A stretch of 64,000 bases of DNA, from the NCBI RefSeq assembly GCF_933775445.1, contig NC_065878.1, positions 21,836,395 through 21,900,394 of the forward strand, in the 5' to 3' direction. Below, piece after piece: positions 1 through 11,800 of the stretch. This DNA is from Argentina anserina. Taxonomy: Eukaryota; Streptophyta; Magnoliopsida; Rosales; Rosaceae. Under the pieces are notes generated by a model. That model saw only the letters and a program-made list of their open reading frames with translations, was not told where the DNA came from and did no database searches. Numbering within the stretch: the first letter of the stretch is position 1; every line of letters starts with the position of its first letter. The position numbers and the translations under genes were made by a program.

Positions 1-79
1 TGTAGAATATCATCAACAGTATTACCGCAGCCAAGAACAGTGTTAGAGAGAGAGATAGAGAGAGGAGAGAGAAACTCAC

Positions 80-740
80 AAAGAGGCCACAGAAAGGCTG
101 ACATTGTCACAGAAGACACCACGCCAAGAGCAGAAATCATCGTCATGGGCATCGTTCCAGTCCAGTAACACGTTGGCTACGTTGCTGAACGAGGCCTTGA
201 TTGCCATCAACGCTTTCCCTGTGAACCCCATCATGAACCCATCATTATAATATGCAACCCACATTAAACAACACCCAGAAACCCAGCCATGGATTATAAA
301 AAGTGAACTCGGATTAAACAAACGAATAGAATACACCACACTCCAATTTCACTTCAATACTGATTAAAAGTTTCCAAAAAAACCAAGACTGTACCTAAAT
401 TTTAAAAACAATCCAAAGAACCAGGGAGACCCCATACGAGAAAAAAAACCTGAATTTTTGGTAAAAATAAGAATGCATTTCAGCTGTTCATTTCTCCTTG
501 CTTAAACCTCTTCATCTCTTTTTCTTCCCAGAAAGCCTAAACATTTTTTGGACTAAAGACACAAAACTGGGTACACTCAAAAATAGAAACCGAAAACCCA
601 AACGAGGAAGCAAAGCATCACCCACCTTCATCGTTCAGAGACGAAGCAAGAGGGAAAAAACCAAACAGAACCAAACCAAACAAGAGAAAAAGAACCACAT
701 CCTTCTTCCTCCTCCGCTTCAAACCCACTGTCTCGTCCAT
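80..740 (-). CDS. ERL1: ERECTA-family LRR receptor-like kinase, 5' end (ERL1-like), cut by left edge
   Basis: Two exons are visible on the minus strand: 740-626 (start codon, basic N-terminus, hydrophobic signal peptide with the run VVLFLLFGLVLFGFF, ending LNDEG) and 218-80 (GKALMAIKASFSN, LLDWNDAHDDDFCSWRGVFC, SVASL). Donor at 625-624 (GT), acceptor AG at 220-219 and donor GTGAGT at 79 keep the frame across a 407 bp intron. The second exon is the LRRNT_2 cap that precedes the LRR array in ERECTA, ERL1 and ERL2; the wording GKALMAIK and WRGVFCDNVS is closer to ERL1/ERL2 than to ERECTA as I recall them. LRRs, membrane segment and kinase lie beyond position 1. The family acts at the plasma membrane with TMM and EPF peptides in stomatal patterning and organ growth. 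Upstream minus-strand sequence is CT-rich leader. Family sure; ERL1 rather than ERL2 is inferred, supported by gene order. Confidence 0.88.
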
Positions 741-939
741 CAACAACAAAGGAACTGAACACAACTGAACAAAGTGTGGCTTGTTTGTGAAACTGAAACG
801 TTCAAAGGGAAAATGAGCTAAGCATTTCAGTACTCTTCACACATTATAAGACGAAGAGAGAGAAAGACAAGAGTGAGAGAGCAGACGTTTGGCGTGAAGC
901 ATAAGGCAAAACAAGACTGAGCAGCTCTGAAGTGTTATG

Positions 940-940
<1 letters not shown>

Positions 941-979
<39 letters not shown>

Positions 980-981
980 GA
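941..981. repeat. (GA)n microsatellite in the ERL1-like leader
   Basis: About 40 bp of nearly pure GA repeat on the plus strand, with one G-run interruption near 968-970. On the transcribed (minus) strand it is a (CT)n tract, a common feature of plant core promoters and 5' UTRs. Confidence 0.85.
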
Positions 982-1174
982 CCAAAGTCTCGGGCTTTAA
1001 TGTGTGATTAAACGGCGGTGAAGCGACGTTAAGTCTGAAGAGAGGAGACTGTAGAAGAAAAGAGGAAGACTGGCACGGCCGTCATTCGTATACACGCACA
1101 TCACAAAACCCAGAGACGATTTCCAAAGCTCTCAGCTTTTTCGACACCCATGGCTTCCATCTTCCATTTATTAT

Positions 1175-1182
1175 TTTATATA
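1175..1182 (-). promoter_or_regulatory. candidate TATA box of the ERL1-like gene
   Basis: TATATAAA is read on the minus strand about 435 bp upstream of the ERL1-like start codon. It is followed by a long CT-rich leader, as is common for ERECTA-family 5' UTRs. The transcription start is not mapped; this is a motif call only. Confidence 0.35.
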
Positions 1183-4100
1183 TTTATTGCAGCACTCTTA
1201 TTACTACCGACACAGTTTCCAATTCGCCACCACTGTCGCCATCGGCGCGTGGACCTTACGCTCCGTGAGGGTGACTAGTTTGGTTTCAACTGGGAAGACC
1301 GAAAGAGGATAGTGATAGTTGCCATTCTGAGCTTTGTTTCAGTTGGGTCCTCTTTTCTCTCGTTTGAATTGTCGTTTACTTTGTCCTGCATTTTCATTAC
1401 TAGGCACAAATTTGTGAATGGTTTTTTTTTTCTAATTTCCCCGACGAAGTTTACCTATTATAAAATCCATTTTGCCATTTTGGATTGCTTCGCCTCTTTT
1501 ACGCAACAAGACTAGTTTCAGAAGTGACCAGGGAATCCCACAAAATCTTGACTGCATTTGATCGATTTTGGTCATATCCACCTTCCAATGCTATCTTTTA
1601 TGTTTTCTTTGAACGAAGCTGATATAATTCAACAATGATAATGATGATGATGCTGCTCGTGTGGGTCGTGTCAACCATAAACCCCAAGGCAATGCTAAGT
1701 CGCGCGTGGAGTCACTAATCTCGTACGTTAAGCCATTAGCAGGATAATCAAATGGGGACTTTACAAAGATTCTATTTTAAATTAATTTGGGGTTTTACGA
1801 TTTTCGAAGACGAACAAAGATAAACCCAGAAATCATATTTGTAAAAATTAATGGCGAGTTGGCGACAGAGGAAGCAGCTTTGCAGCGTTTGAAGTTTGAA
1901 CACATAAACAGGCTTGGGTTCGATTAAAGCTGGCCATGCTAATGCCATTTCTGCTCTCTATAAATCTCTTCCACTATTTTAATTTACTGGGATTGTCACC
2001 TCCTATTATTCTATCATTTCTATGGTTGAAAGAGATTGTCCGTCGGATAAATAAACACCACGGATAGTAAATTCCTTTTCTGACCATCTTGAGGTTTTCC
2101 AAATTCTAACCTAGTTTTTTGTACTCTTTAAGATGTACCCTAATCTCATTTGAAACCGAAATTGAGGGTTCTATCTACATATATGATCTTACGACTATGG
2201 ACGCTTGAATTGAATGATCAAAAAATGTAGCTTCACATAATTGAATGACTTTTCTTCCTTCTTCCATATAATCTTAGTCATTTATATGATTACTCTACTC
2301 TAAATACGATCTTACATACATATGATCTTACATATACGTGGACAGAAGGTTGTAATTTTAATGCGTGTGAAGTTAGATTAAGCTTTGGTCATCAAAGTCG
2401 TAAACTATACACACATCGCTTTTTAGATTCATATTAAAACATTGAAGACTAAGGTAGATAAAAATTAACATATATTGATCAGACCCGTACACTCTGTTTA
2501 TCTTTCATCAAAACAAATGCAGATTATTGTGATTATATGTATCTAGACCTATAGAATTCTATAAACACATGGAACTCTGTAAAATCGGTGACTTAAGACG
2601 ACCACCTTAATTGGTAACACTAATGGCCGGCCTAGCCTAAGTAGTGGAGAACCTAACCAAGTAAATAACATGGGGAACTCTCTTGCTTTCTACTTGACAA
2701 CACCATCTTCTTTAGTGAATGGGGAGAGAGACAATGCAAAGACCCAACCGATTATCGAAGCCGGGTTATTAATCACAAAGGCGACGAGCTTTATGGAGAG
2801 CCCTATGCAAGGGCAATGCGACCCTAATAATGAAGGGGCACTCTACACGTGGCTAAAGACGGAAGGAAAGCCCATGGGGTCACAGCTAAAGCCATCATCA
2901 TAGAGATTATAAAATAGGAGCCAGAGGAGACCTTATGAGACTAACAGAGGCTAAAGCTATGAAAAGAAACAGAGAAAGACAAGACCGGCGGATCAGTCGC
3001 CGGTGAACCGCCGTCAGCAATTGTACCCACCCGGCGTGAGCCCTCTGAGGGACCCACCTCTTTCGTCCCGTTGCGTTTTTGGGGTTTTGGGTCCCGTTGG
3101 TTTGGTCCACTGGACTAGATTGTGGTTCAAATTTGGTTTCTGGGTAGTGGGCCTCTTTGGCTGGTAAACTGTGTCCTGATTTGGCTAGTTTGCTACTTAT
3201 AGGAGAAGAAGGGGGGAAGAAGGTGATCTGAGTTTGAAGATGATGTTCTCTTTGCTCATTCATTGAGATCGAGTTTTTTAACACTTCCTGATGAACCAAT
3301 TTTTAAAAGACGAGTCCTACATTTTCCCTTATCTAAGGCTGAAGGTGTTATAGACCTCGTATAGCTCCGGCGGGGAATTTGAAAGGCGAGTTTATACCTG
3401 ACATCGGTCGAGACAAATCACTGAGGTATGACACCTGCATAATGGAAACTTACTCAAATAAGTGCGACTCCAACAAAATCTTCATTTCTAAACTTTTATC
3501 TACTTTAGCAGGATATTGAGTCACTTTCAACTCCAACAGTTTCTCTAGAAATAGCATTAGAGATGAACGAGACGACTTTTTCTATTGGTTTAGAATGTAA
3601 TTAAGTTTAAATCAGATCTCATACACATAAACTCATCCTTATATTGCTATTGTGTGAGTAGAGTGAAAATGTGAATGAGGAAGAAAGAGAGATGAGTTCC
3701 CTTAGCACTACCATTATGCCTACATTCTCAGAAATGAACACAAAATTATGTAAAATCATAGTTCGAATCTTGCAGGCAAAGCAAAGCAAAGGGGTGGTCA
3801 ACCACAGACTCAAACCAGTCAACCTAACAAAGAAGTTAGATACAAGACACAACAGAGAAGGTATGGGACCAATTTGGCAGGGGCAATAATAAAGAAGGGG
3901 CGCTGCTACGGGATTGATTACACCCATGATAAGTCACGTGATCTTCAACTCTCCCTCTCCTCTACAATTTATAAGTCTCATCATCCTTTACACTTGCTTT
4001 TTCGTCCTCTCCATTTGGGATGAAATATACAAATTTTAGGTTATACTATGATCCAAGACGTTGACAACTTGACCTGTTTATTGGTTACATTATTTGAGTT

Positions 4101-4841
4101 ACTTTACTGCACAACATTGGAGGGTCACAGTAGGCAATAGGAACAGGAAAGGTTTTGGGGTCACAAATCAATTTAGATGTGTATCTTTTTGAGTTAGGAG
4201 TGGTCCTAGTTCCTATGTTACTACTAAACACTAATTCACAGTTAGTAGCAATGTAGCGTACACTTTTTCCATACGCTAATCACATGCTGCATTCATATCA
4301 TATTGATAACGAACATTTTGCACGGACCCAATTTCTAAATGCGAGCTGCATGGGCAATATACGGAGATCAAGGGATAATCTTATGTCCATAGTCGTCCAC
4401 TGCCGCATTATTTAAGAGCATGAAACAGTAATGACTAGAATTATCTGCAGGCACAACCAGTTTGGTGTTCTCCGAGTTCTCAAGGGCATAATAGTGAACA
4501 AGTTACTCAAATGCAGTACTCAGTTGAGTAAAGAACCTGCTCTAAACTTCTGAATTCTGATAATATGTGAACTTCTATTAACATATTCAGAAGTTTATGT
4601 GGATCGGTTCATTAACATAGGATTATTTGCAGAGTGATTCAAATGACAGTGATGTGAACGTAGAAGTACAACACAAAACTGGAGCCAGATAGTGATTCAC
4701 ATCTTAGCATGCAGTTTTGAGAAAGAAGCAAAAACCACGGTTCAACAATGAGGATGACAACTTAAGGACATGTATCCGTTCAATTAACAATACACATTAC
4801 AATAAGAATAAGAAAAGAACTTCAACCTTCCCTTCTGCTGT
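1183..4841. other. intergenic: ERL1-like promoter side and RAR1 downstream region
   Basis: About 3.6 kb with no gene I can support. It is AT-rich with short open frames only. A GC-rich island at about 2985-3130 sits over overlapping short ORFs on both strands (for example 2907-3299 minus) that match no family I recognise. No transposon termini were seen. Confidence 0.5.
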
Positions 4842-6839
4842 TTAGGGGACTGGGTCAGCATTGTGCCACCCCTTGGTACACGGAGGGATGGTCACAAACT
4901 CATCGAATTCTTTTACATGAATATCACAGCACTTCCACTGCAAAATTAGAAGAGAGATATTATTGGACTTGTAGATAAGTAACACAGAATATATGACTGA
5001 ACCAAGTATGCAGTAACTCACTCCTCTCACTCGGTCATGGAAAACAGCAGGGCCTGGGTGGTAACTGCATGCTGTCTCATGGTTATCCTTCTCTTTGAAA
5101 GTTTGACCACAACCTTTATTTTTGCAGGTTTGCGGCTGGTTTATGTCTATAATTTTTTTTGGTGGTGCAGAAGTGCCTTGATCTTCTGTAATGCTTTCAG
5201 TAAGTGGCGTTGTAACTACATTTACAGGCTTTGAGTTCATTTCTTTGGATTGTGAACCTGGACAAGGAAGAGCTTGCTTCAGCATAATATATAAAAGAAA
5301 TTTTGAAGAGGATGAATACATTCTGAAAGTTGGAGCTTTATTATCAACCATATAGAAGTAATTTACAAAAAGTAAGGTATCTTAAATAATTTGAACAAGA
5401 AGAGAAAGATAAATTAGGAAATCAGCATGGATGGTTAAACGACCCAAGCTATCAGAAAATACTTGAAGATAATGGGAAGATTTTAGATCAGGCAATAACA
5501 AAACATGGGATGATTAGACATCATCAAAACCCAAACCCAAAAGCTTATATGTGTGTGTTGCCTCTGTGGAATGTTGGCTATTTTCCCAAAACCCCTCAGC
5601 AATGGAAATACATTATGCCGTCATTGCATCGTTGCTAAAATTCATCTACAAGGAACTCTATTGCAGTTCGTTACCCACATGTCAAACATCCATATCAATA
5701 TATATCTGTAAACTGTAATACTCTTATTGTTCACCACAAGTCACAAATAGAAACAAATATTACAATCTCTCCTAGTTGCAATTGTTAAAGCATTCTAAAA
5801 CGGCCAGATATACAATATTTATGAAAAGACTACCCATCTCTGGACACATACCAAGCTTGAAAACTGAGACTAAAGCAAAACACAACCAAATGAACATACC
5901 ATGATCTGAACAGAAGAAACCCTGCCGGCACCTAGCGCACAACTGTTTTGCTGATGCATCAGATGCAGGAGCAGAAGTAGGTAAGGAAACAGGAGTCCCA
6001 GGCTTCGGCTTTGCCAACACTGGTTTCTCTGTCGTGTGTTTACCTGTCTTGCACCTTTTTTCAACTCAAAGAAGAAATAGTAATGTCATGCACAATCAAC
6101 TGAAAAGGGATCACAAGAATCATATAAATCCAATAACAAAATTAGCACTCACCCTTCTAATTCTAAAAACAAGCTGAAATCGTGACTCTTTTTCTTGCAA
6201 CAACTCCACTCTTTAATCCCATCATGAAATATAGGCTGAAAAAAGCAAAGACTCAGTACTTAACTCATGGCATTGAACATTTGAACTTAAACCAAACATA
6301 ACTAAATCAATAAGCATATCCGTATACTTACTCCCTGATAAATCGAAGATGCCCACACCACCGAAACCAGGCGAAAACATGCAAAAGAACAACCAGAATC
6401 AAAACATAACAAACAGGATTTCACAAAGCACAACTAAAACTTCCACACTCTATCGTAAAGTGAAAAATCCATGTCACATTACACATAATGCACATCCATT
6501 TCAATTGGTTCACATCAAATTTCGATTCATAGCAGTAGGACAAGCCAAATTTTCCAAACATAGATTGAACTAATTGGAGTAATCACGAGCTGAAGTAAGC
6601 AATCGAATTGAGTTTTGGATTTCAATCAGGGATTTTCTGGCTCAAACGAAAAGCAAGCAGCGAAATCGATATGAATGGTTTGAAAGAAGGATAAAAAAGA
6701 GTGGCGAGTATTGGAGAAGAGGGACAGGGAGTACCGCAGCGTGGTATTGGCAAGAGCCTTCGGGATTGTTGTCGTCGGAAAACGTGGCGTTGCAGCCGAT
6801 TCGCTGGCATTTAAGCAGAGCTGCCGGCTGGCCCTCCAT
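4842..6839 (-). CDS. RAR1: RAR1, CHORD-domain immune co-chaperone
   Basis: Five exons on the minus strand: 6839-6735, 6235-6153, 6054-5900, 5257-5022, 4937-4842. Joined they give an open frame of 224 residues, close to the ~226 of Arabidopsis RAR1. CHORD-I begins at residue ~11 ([20 protein letters not shown], then [11 protein letters not shown] and [11 protein letters not shown]). The plant-specific middle Cys motif is [21 protein letters not shown] follows IDINQPQTC ([37 protein letters not shown]). All Cys/His zinc ligands are present. There is no CS domain, as usual for plant RAR1. The family works with SGT1 and HSP90 in the cytosol and nucleus to stabilise NLR immune receptors. A GAA/TTC repeat lies just upstream (about 6862-6882). 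It looks intact. Confidence 0.96.
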
Positions 6840-6861
6840 TCTCTCTGAGTCTCTGTATCTG

Positions 6862-6882
6862 AAGAAGAAGAAGAAGAAGAAA
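6862..6882. repeat. GAA trinucleotide repeat in the RAR1 leader
   Basis: About seven GAA units directly upstream of the RAR1 start codon (TTC repeats on the transcribed strand). Probably 5' UTR. Confidence 0.7.
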
Positions 6883-7084
6883 GACTGAGAAAGAAAAGAA
6901 TGACCGGGGCAAGAAGTCTTGACAGATTCGCACTTTGATTTTCTTTTCTTCGAAAAAAGAAAGGGAATTTCTCTAGAAACTGCGCCGGTCTGGGCTATAG
7001 CCCAGAGGCTCTGGGATTCTACGGCCCAATTAATTGCGATTTATGATAATATGATTAATATCTATAAATGTTTTCTAGACTCGA

Positions 7085-7164
7085 GACTAATACGCTTTTT
7101 TACTCTGGCCATAAAGAATAGTCTGCAAACTAATACGCTTTCTCACCCTGACCATGAAGAATAA
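7085..7164. repeat. imperfect tandem repeat, ~44 bp period
   Basis: Two diverged copies, each starting ACTAATACGCTTT and ending in GAAGAATA or AAAGAATA, lie at about 7087-7120 and 7129-7164. Intergenic, upstream of RAR1. No coding content was seen. Confidence 0.6.
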
Positions 7165-7772
7165 ATTGAATTCTACGTTAATTGGCGTCGGCAGACGATG
7201 AATGCAAATCTCAGTACGATGATTTTCTGTGGTTATTTCTTCACCTTAATAATTTTTTTAACTCTTACCAACTCGATCACATGTAGTTATTTCTCAGTCT
7301 TAGCTTCGAAAAATCATAAGACATATTCGGCTTGAAATTTTTTTTTTCACATCAGCAGTTAGCAATTGCATATCTAGGTGGGCTCATTAGCCTCACTTGC
7401 ACCCATTTTGCAACTTTTTACTTTTAAGATAAGACAAAATTGTCAAAATACACCTTAAACTTGACTAAAATTGTCAATTTGCACTCCAAACTTATATTTG
7501 AGTCAATTTACCTCCTAAATTTGGTAAAAATTACCGATTTGCACCACATCCGTTAAATTTAACTGTTTTCATCCAATTTTGCGTCAAATGTCATGCACAT
7601 GAGGGGTAATGTTGTCATTTTTTATTTATATTTTTCTTAAAAACAAATACAAATATTCTTTAAAATGAGAATTATTTTTTAATCAAATTATTTATTTACA
7701 TCTTTTTTCTACATACTTAATCCTACTTCGAATTATATATTCAACATACTTACTCATTCAAATATAGTGTGT

Positions 7773-7776
<4 letters not shown>

Positions 7777-7816
<40 letters not shown>
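7777..7816. repeat. (TA)20 microsatellite
   Basis: Uninterrupted TA dinucleotide run inside the MULE, directly left of the nested LTR target site. Confidence 0.95.
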
Positions 7817-7821
<5 letters not shown>

Positions 7822-8038
7822 TGTTGGAAGAGGAACGAAACGAGAATAATAACGACGTAATGGAACAAAACGTAACCATTTAATTATTGATAATGGGGCC
7901 TATATATAGGCATTACATAACTACAATCCCATAGGATTCGGAGTTCTAATCTATTACAGAGATGCAAATTTATCTCTAACAATAAACCTAATAAGTCTAA
8001 GACACACACAATGGTAGAATAGTAATTCTCCCAGAACA
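7822..8038. mobile_element. solo LTR-like insertion nested in the MULE
   Basis: A 217 bp unit starting TGTTGG and ending AGAACA (canonical TG...CA termini), flanked by a perfect 5 bp direct repeat CACAT (7817-7821 and 8039-8043). Size and termini fit a solo LTR of a small LTR element (TRIM/SMART-like or short Copia LTR). It contains a TATA-like stretch (CCTATATATAGG, about 7898-7909). No internal retrotransposon sequence is left. It interrupts the MULE, so it is the younger of the two. Confidence 0.72.
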
Positions 8039-8807
8039 CACATTTATTTTTAATTTCAATGTATTTATTTATATTTTTCTAAAATCTTTTAACATAGTAT
8101 ATCACGTAAAATAATAAATATATAAATCAATAACATGTTTCGAAAAAAAAATTGTAACAAGTGTTCATTTTAAGTAATTTTATTAATTTATTTCATTATT
8201 AAATATGAATAAATATATAATGATAATATTGCCCCTCAAATGCATAACATGTGACTTAAAATTTGATGAAAAACATTAAATTTAACGGATATGGTGCAAA
8301 TCGACAATTTTTACCAAGTTTAAGAGGTAAATTGACTCAAATGCAAGTTCAGGGTGCAAATTGACAATTATGACTAAGTTTGGGGTGCAAATCGGCATTT
8401 TTGCCTTAAGATAAATGCAGTATATCAGAGCCGTAACAATGATGCTGCAAATGAACACTGAACAGTGATTGGTATTAATTATCCATCAAAATTTGATTCT
8501 GAAGTTCCAATCTTTCGTGGATACAATTTCATAACTCTAGTATATGCTGTAACCCTCTTCAAATAAACTATCTATAACACTTGAAGAAGATCCCTAGATA
8601 GAATCCTATTTACAAGCTGCTCAAAGAGTACAAAACAAGAGCCATGCAACGCTATACTCCAAGAATGATAACTCCAAGATAACTTAATATCGGGAAATCT
8701 GTCATCTGCATGGTTTATAGAATTGCCAGTGAATTCCAAACCTGATATTCCCACATCATACAGCTGAGTCGTGAAGTTACAATCAGACACTTGATAGGCG
8801 GAAGAGG

Positions 8808-11800
8808 TCACAATATTCTGTTGTGTGCTTCAATCATCGAAACTTTCTCCTGAAAGTTGGCAAAATGTAAGCTGAGACTCAAAAGTTTTGATAGCTTTCA
8901 GAAATAAAATATACGTTTAGGCACTCTTATGTGTCCCAAGTGTATCCAGCAAACAACAGAGAATAATTCAATTTTAGGCACCCTAGATGAATATCACTTA
9001 ATAGTTTAAACTCAAAAGGTATACCGTCCTTGCAAGTGTGTGTCACCATGCATATATGTGCTCAGAGAGGAGGAAAGATAGAGACCTCATTATGTATTAT
9101 AGTAACTTCAGCAGGAAACCAGTGCATAAGAACTCCCAAATTCATTATGGCAGGAGTCATCTTAAACAAGAGAGGAGTCGTAACCTGTAAAACATTCTAG
9201 GTGAGTATATTGATAGGGAAATTCATTTTTCACGGAAAATGAAAATAGAATTACCAGGCTAAGTGCTGTTGTTCCGAGAAGAAGCAGGTACATCTTCCCC
9301 TGTAGAAAAATTTTGTTGAAAAGAAAAACAACAATAAACTAAATGAGAACTGATAGCCAGATCTGGTGTATACAGCCGATAACTGCAGGGTACCAACAGA
9401 AAACTAAGCACATTTCAAATTGCATCTTAAATATGTTAAACTTTAACTTCTCAATGTCGGAGTGCATGTTAACAAAAGGTATCTTCTTAAAGTTCTTATA
9501 TTGCAATAAAAATTTCATGAACTTCATTTCATCATTCCGCACTGCTAACAGCATTGTGTTCAAAAGAAAAACAAAAAACAGCTTTGTGTTCAAACAAAAT
9601 CCTGATAGTAAAATTTAACCATTCACTGAAATCTTCTATGCTTTTTAAGAGAACCAAATTCCTTTTCAAACAAACAAAAAAACTAATTACAGTTGTACAT
9701 GTGCAAATGTTGCATAAACTATGACTGACAAAGAGAGGAAAAAGTTACCTCAATTAGATGAAGGTTGGAGGCCCGACTTAAAAGAACAAAAGCAAATTCT
9801 CCAATTTGAGCAAGTGAGACTCCAACCTATTAAGAGTAATCAAATCTTGATATTTGGACTTGTTTAATAAGTTTGTCAGAGACAAATGAGATATTCGCCC
9901 AAATTTCAAATGAACTTACCATAAATGATGTTCTGAAGCTGTATCCAAAGGCCTTAGTAACTATAGTAACAACAGCAGTCTTTACAACTATAACTAGAAT
10001 AACAGACGCAAGAAGTATGTCCACGTGGCTCCACAGGAAATGTACATGTATCAGCATTCCAATGCTTGAAAGGAAGAGAGCTGCAAATAAGTTACGAATT
10101 GGCTCCACCTGTAATGCAGATAACCACCATGTTCAACAACAAATTATTCCATATATGTTTTCTCTTTCTTTTCTCCAGAGAAGATCAATAAAGCATTTAT
10201 CTCAGGTAACAAGTAAAAACGCAGATGAGTACCTGATCTAAAGTATGTTGTGCAAAGTCAGTGGTTGATATCATAATCCCGGCCACAAATGAACCCAACT
10301 CAAGGCTAAGGCCCAGCTTATCGCTGCTCTGAAAAGATTACAGTGATTCACAACTATTAAATCAGTATTTTTTTCCCACACATATGTAGAAAGATCCCTA
10401 CAATAGAACCACATTTAAGTTCTTACATCTAAAGCTGCAGGCTCCAAAAGTGGCATTTCATTATCAAACAATTTTGATAAATAACCACAGATTAGTTCAC
10501 TTACCCATGCAGATAACAAGCAGAAAGCCACAACAGCCAGTTGATAAAGCTCATTTGTCTGCTTCAGAATATGAATTGTAAAAGAACAAATTAAGTTGTA
10601 GTCAATCTAGGTTCCAGAAGGTAACTAACTTGCTCAAATAGAATAGCAAAACTTACTTGAGAGGACAACTTCATCATCAGTTTCAGAAAGCGAGGAACAA
10701 ACGACCAACACAATACAGATGAAGCGACAAGATATAATGATAGGACTAGCACCCTGAAGTAAAAACAAAATACAAATATAAGTAACAACTTCGGAATGAA
10801 GGTAAACTTGATTAAGGCAACCAAATATGAGAAAAGAGATTCACACTTTCGTTATGGCATCAAAACAAGCACAGAGCAGAAACAATTAAAGATGGTGATA
10901 AAAGAAAAAGTGCAATTAAGAAGGCAACAAAGCAGACTTACAACTTCCCCACTGAAACCATCCCCTGGAAAACACCACTATGGCCGCCCAAAACTGGGAG
11001 CAAAGCAAACAGTAAACCAACAGCACAATCCTGAAATAACCAGAGAATACAAATGGATATGCTCCAGATATAGCCTTATTATGTAAAAACTTATCAATAA
11101 ATTTGACATTCAAGCTTTCACTTGCATAACCTACCTGGAATATTAACGTCCCAATTGTAACTTGACCATGCAGAGAACTATTACTGTTCCTTTCTGCTAG
11201 AAATTTCACCACCTGGTAAAAGGGAAAACAAGAACTGAGGTTAATTCAAAAATAGCAATGAACAAAAGTTGCAATGTAGCTAATCGTCAGAAACGTACCA
11301 CCGCTGTTGATGACATTGAGAGGAAGGAGCCAACAAAAATTCCCTCAGACAACTTTGCTCCACACAGCTGCAAAAGAAGCAAAAGGTAAGCACAGTGCTC
11401 ATTTCAATACGAATTAGTATTTAAGAAAAACCAAATAATAAGACTGAGTATGGTAGAAACTATACCCCGGCAATTATGCCACACAAGAACATAAATGTTA
11501 AGATTTGAAGAAGCCCTCCAAGAACAGCTACGGGGCCAACAACTTTCAACTGCATCAATTAAAAGTTACATAGGGTATTCTCATCTCTTCCTTAGGATAT
11601 GTATGATCTCTTACAACTTTTCAGCAAAACAAGAATGAAGTTAAATTTCCAAAGCTAGACATACCTTAGCCAAAGAAAACTCCAACCCTAAAGCAAAAAG
11701 AAGAAATACAACACCAAACTGTGCAACAGTTTCTACCTGTAGCAAATAAGAAAGGATTACACTAAAATATTGTTACCAGAGCTGTGATAACGGGTAATCT

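Larger units (their letters stand above)
7433..8405. mobile_element. non-autonomous Mutator-like element (TIR-MULE) with long inverted repeats
   Basis: A 973 bp element. Its ends form imperfect terminal inverted repeats of roughly 180-190 bp (about 7433-7625 and 8220-8405), starting GACAAAATTGTC on the left and GGCAAAAATGCC on the right when reversed. It is flanked by a perfect 9 bp direct repeat TTAAGATAA (7424-7432 and 8406-8414), the target-site size of Mutator elements. The interior is AT-rich and has no transposase, so it would need a partner in trans. It carries a (TA)n run and a nested LTR-like insertion. The TIRs differ at many positions, so the insertion is not recent. It sits between RAR1 and KEA5, about 0.6 kb upstream of RAR1. 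Confidence 0.85.

Noticed and set aside
498..758. Open frame of 86 codons on the plus strand
   Set aside because: It lies antisense to ERL1-like exon 1 and its leader; low-complexity Lys/Gln content, no family.
2907..3299. 130-codon minus-strand ORF
   Set aside because: No recognisable motif or splice partners; overlaps a plus-strand ORF region and looks like chance in GC-rich sequence. Left as part of the spacer.
7777..7816. (TA)n as a matrix or origin signal
   Set aside because: Simple microsatellite inside a transposon; nothing further supports a function.
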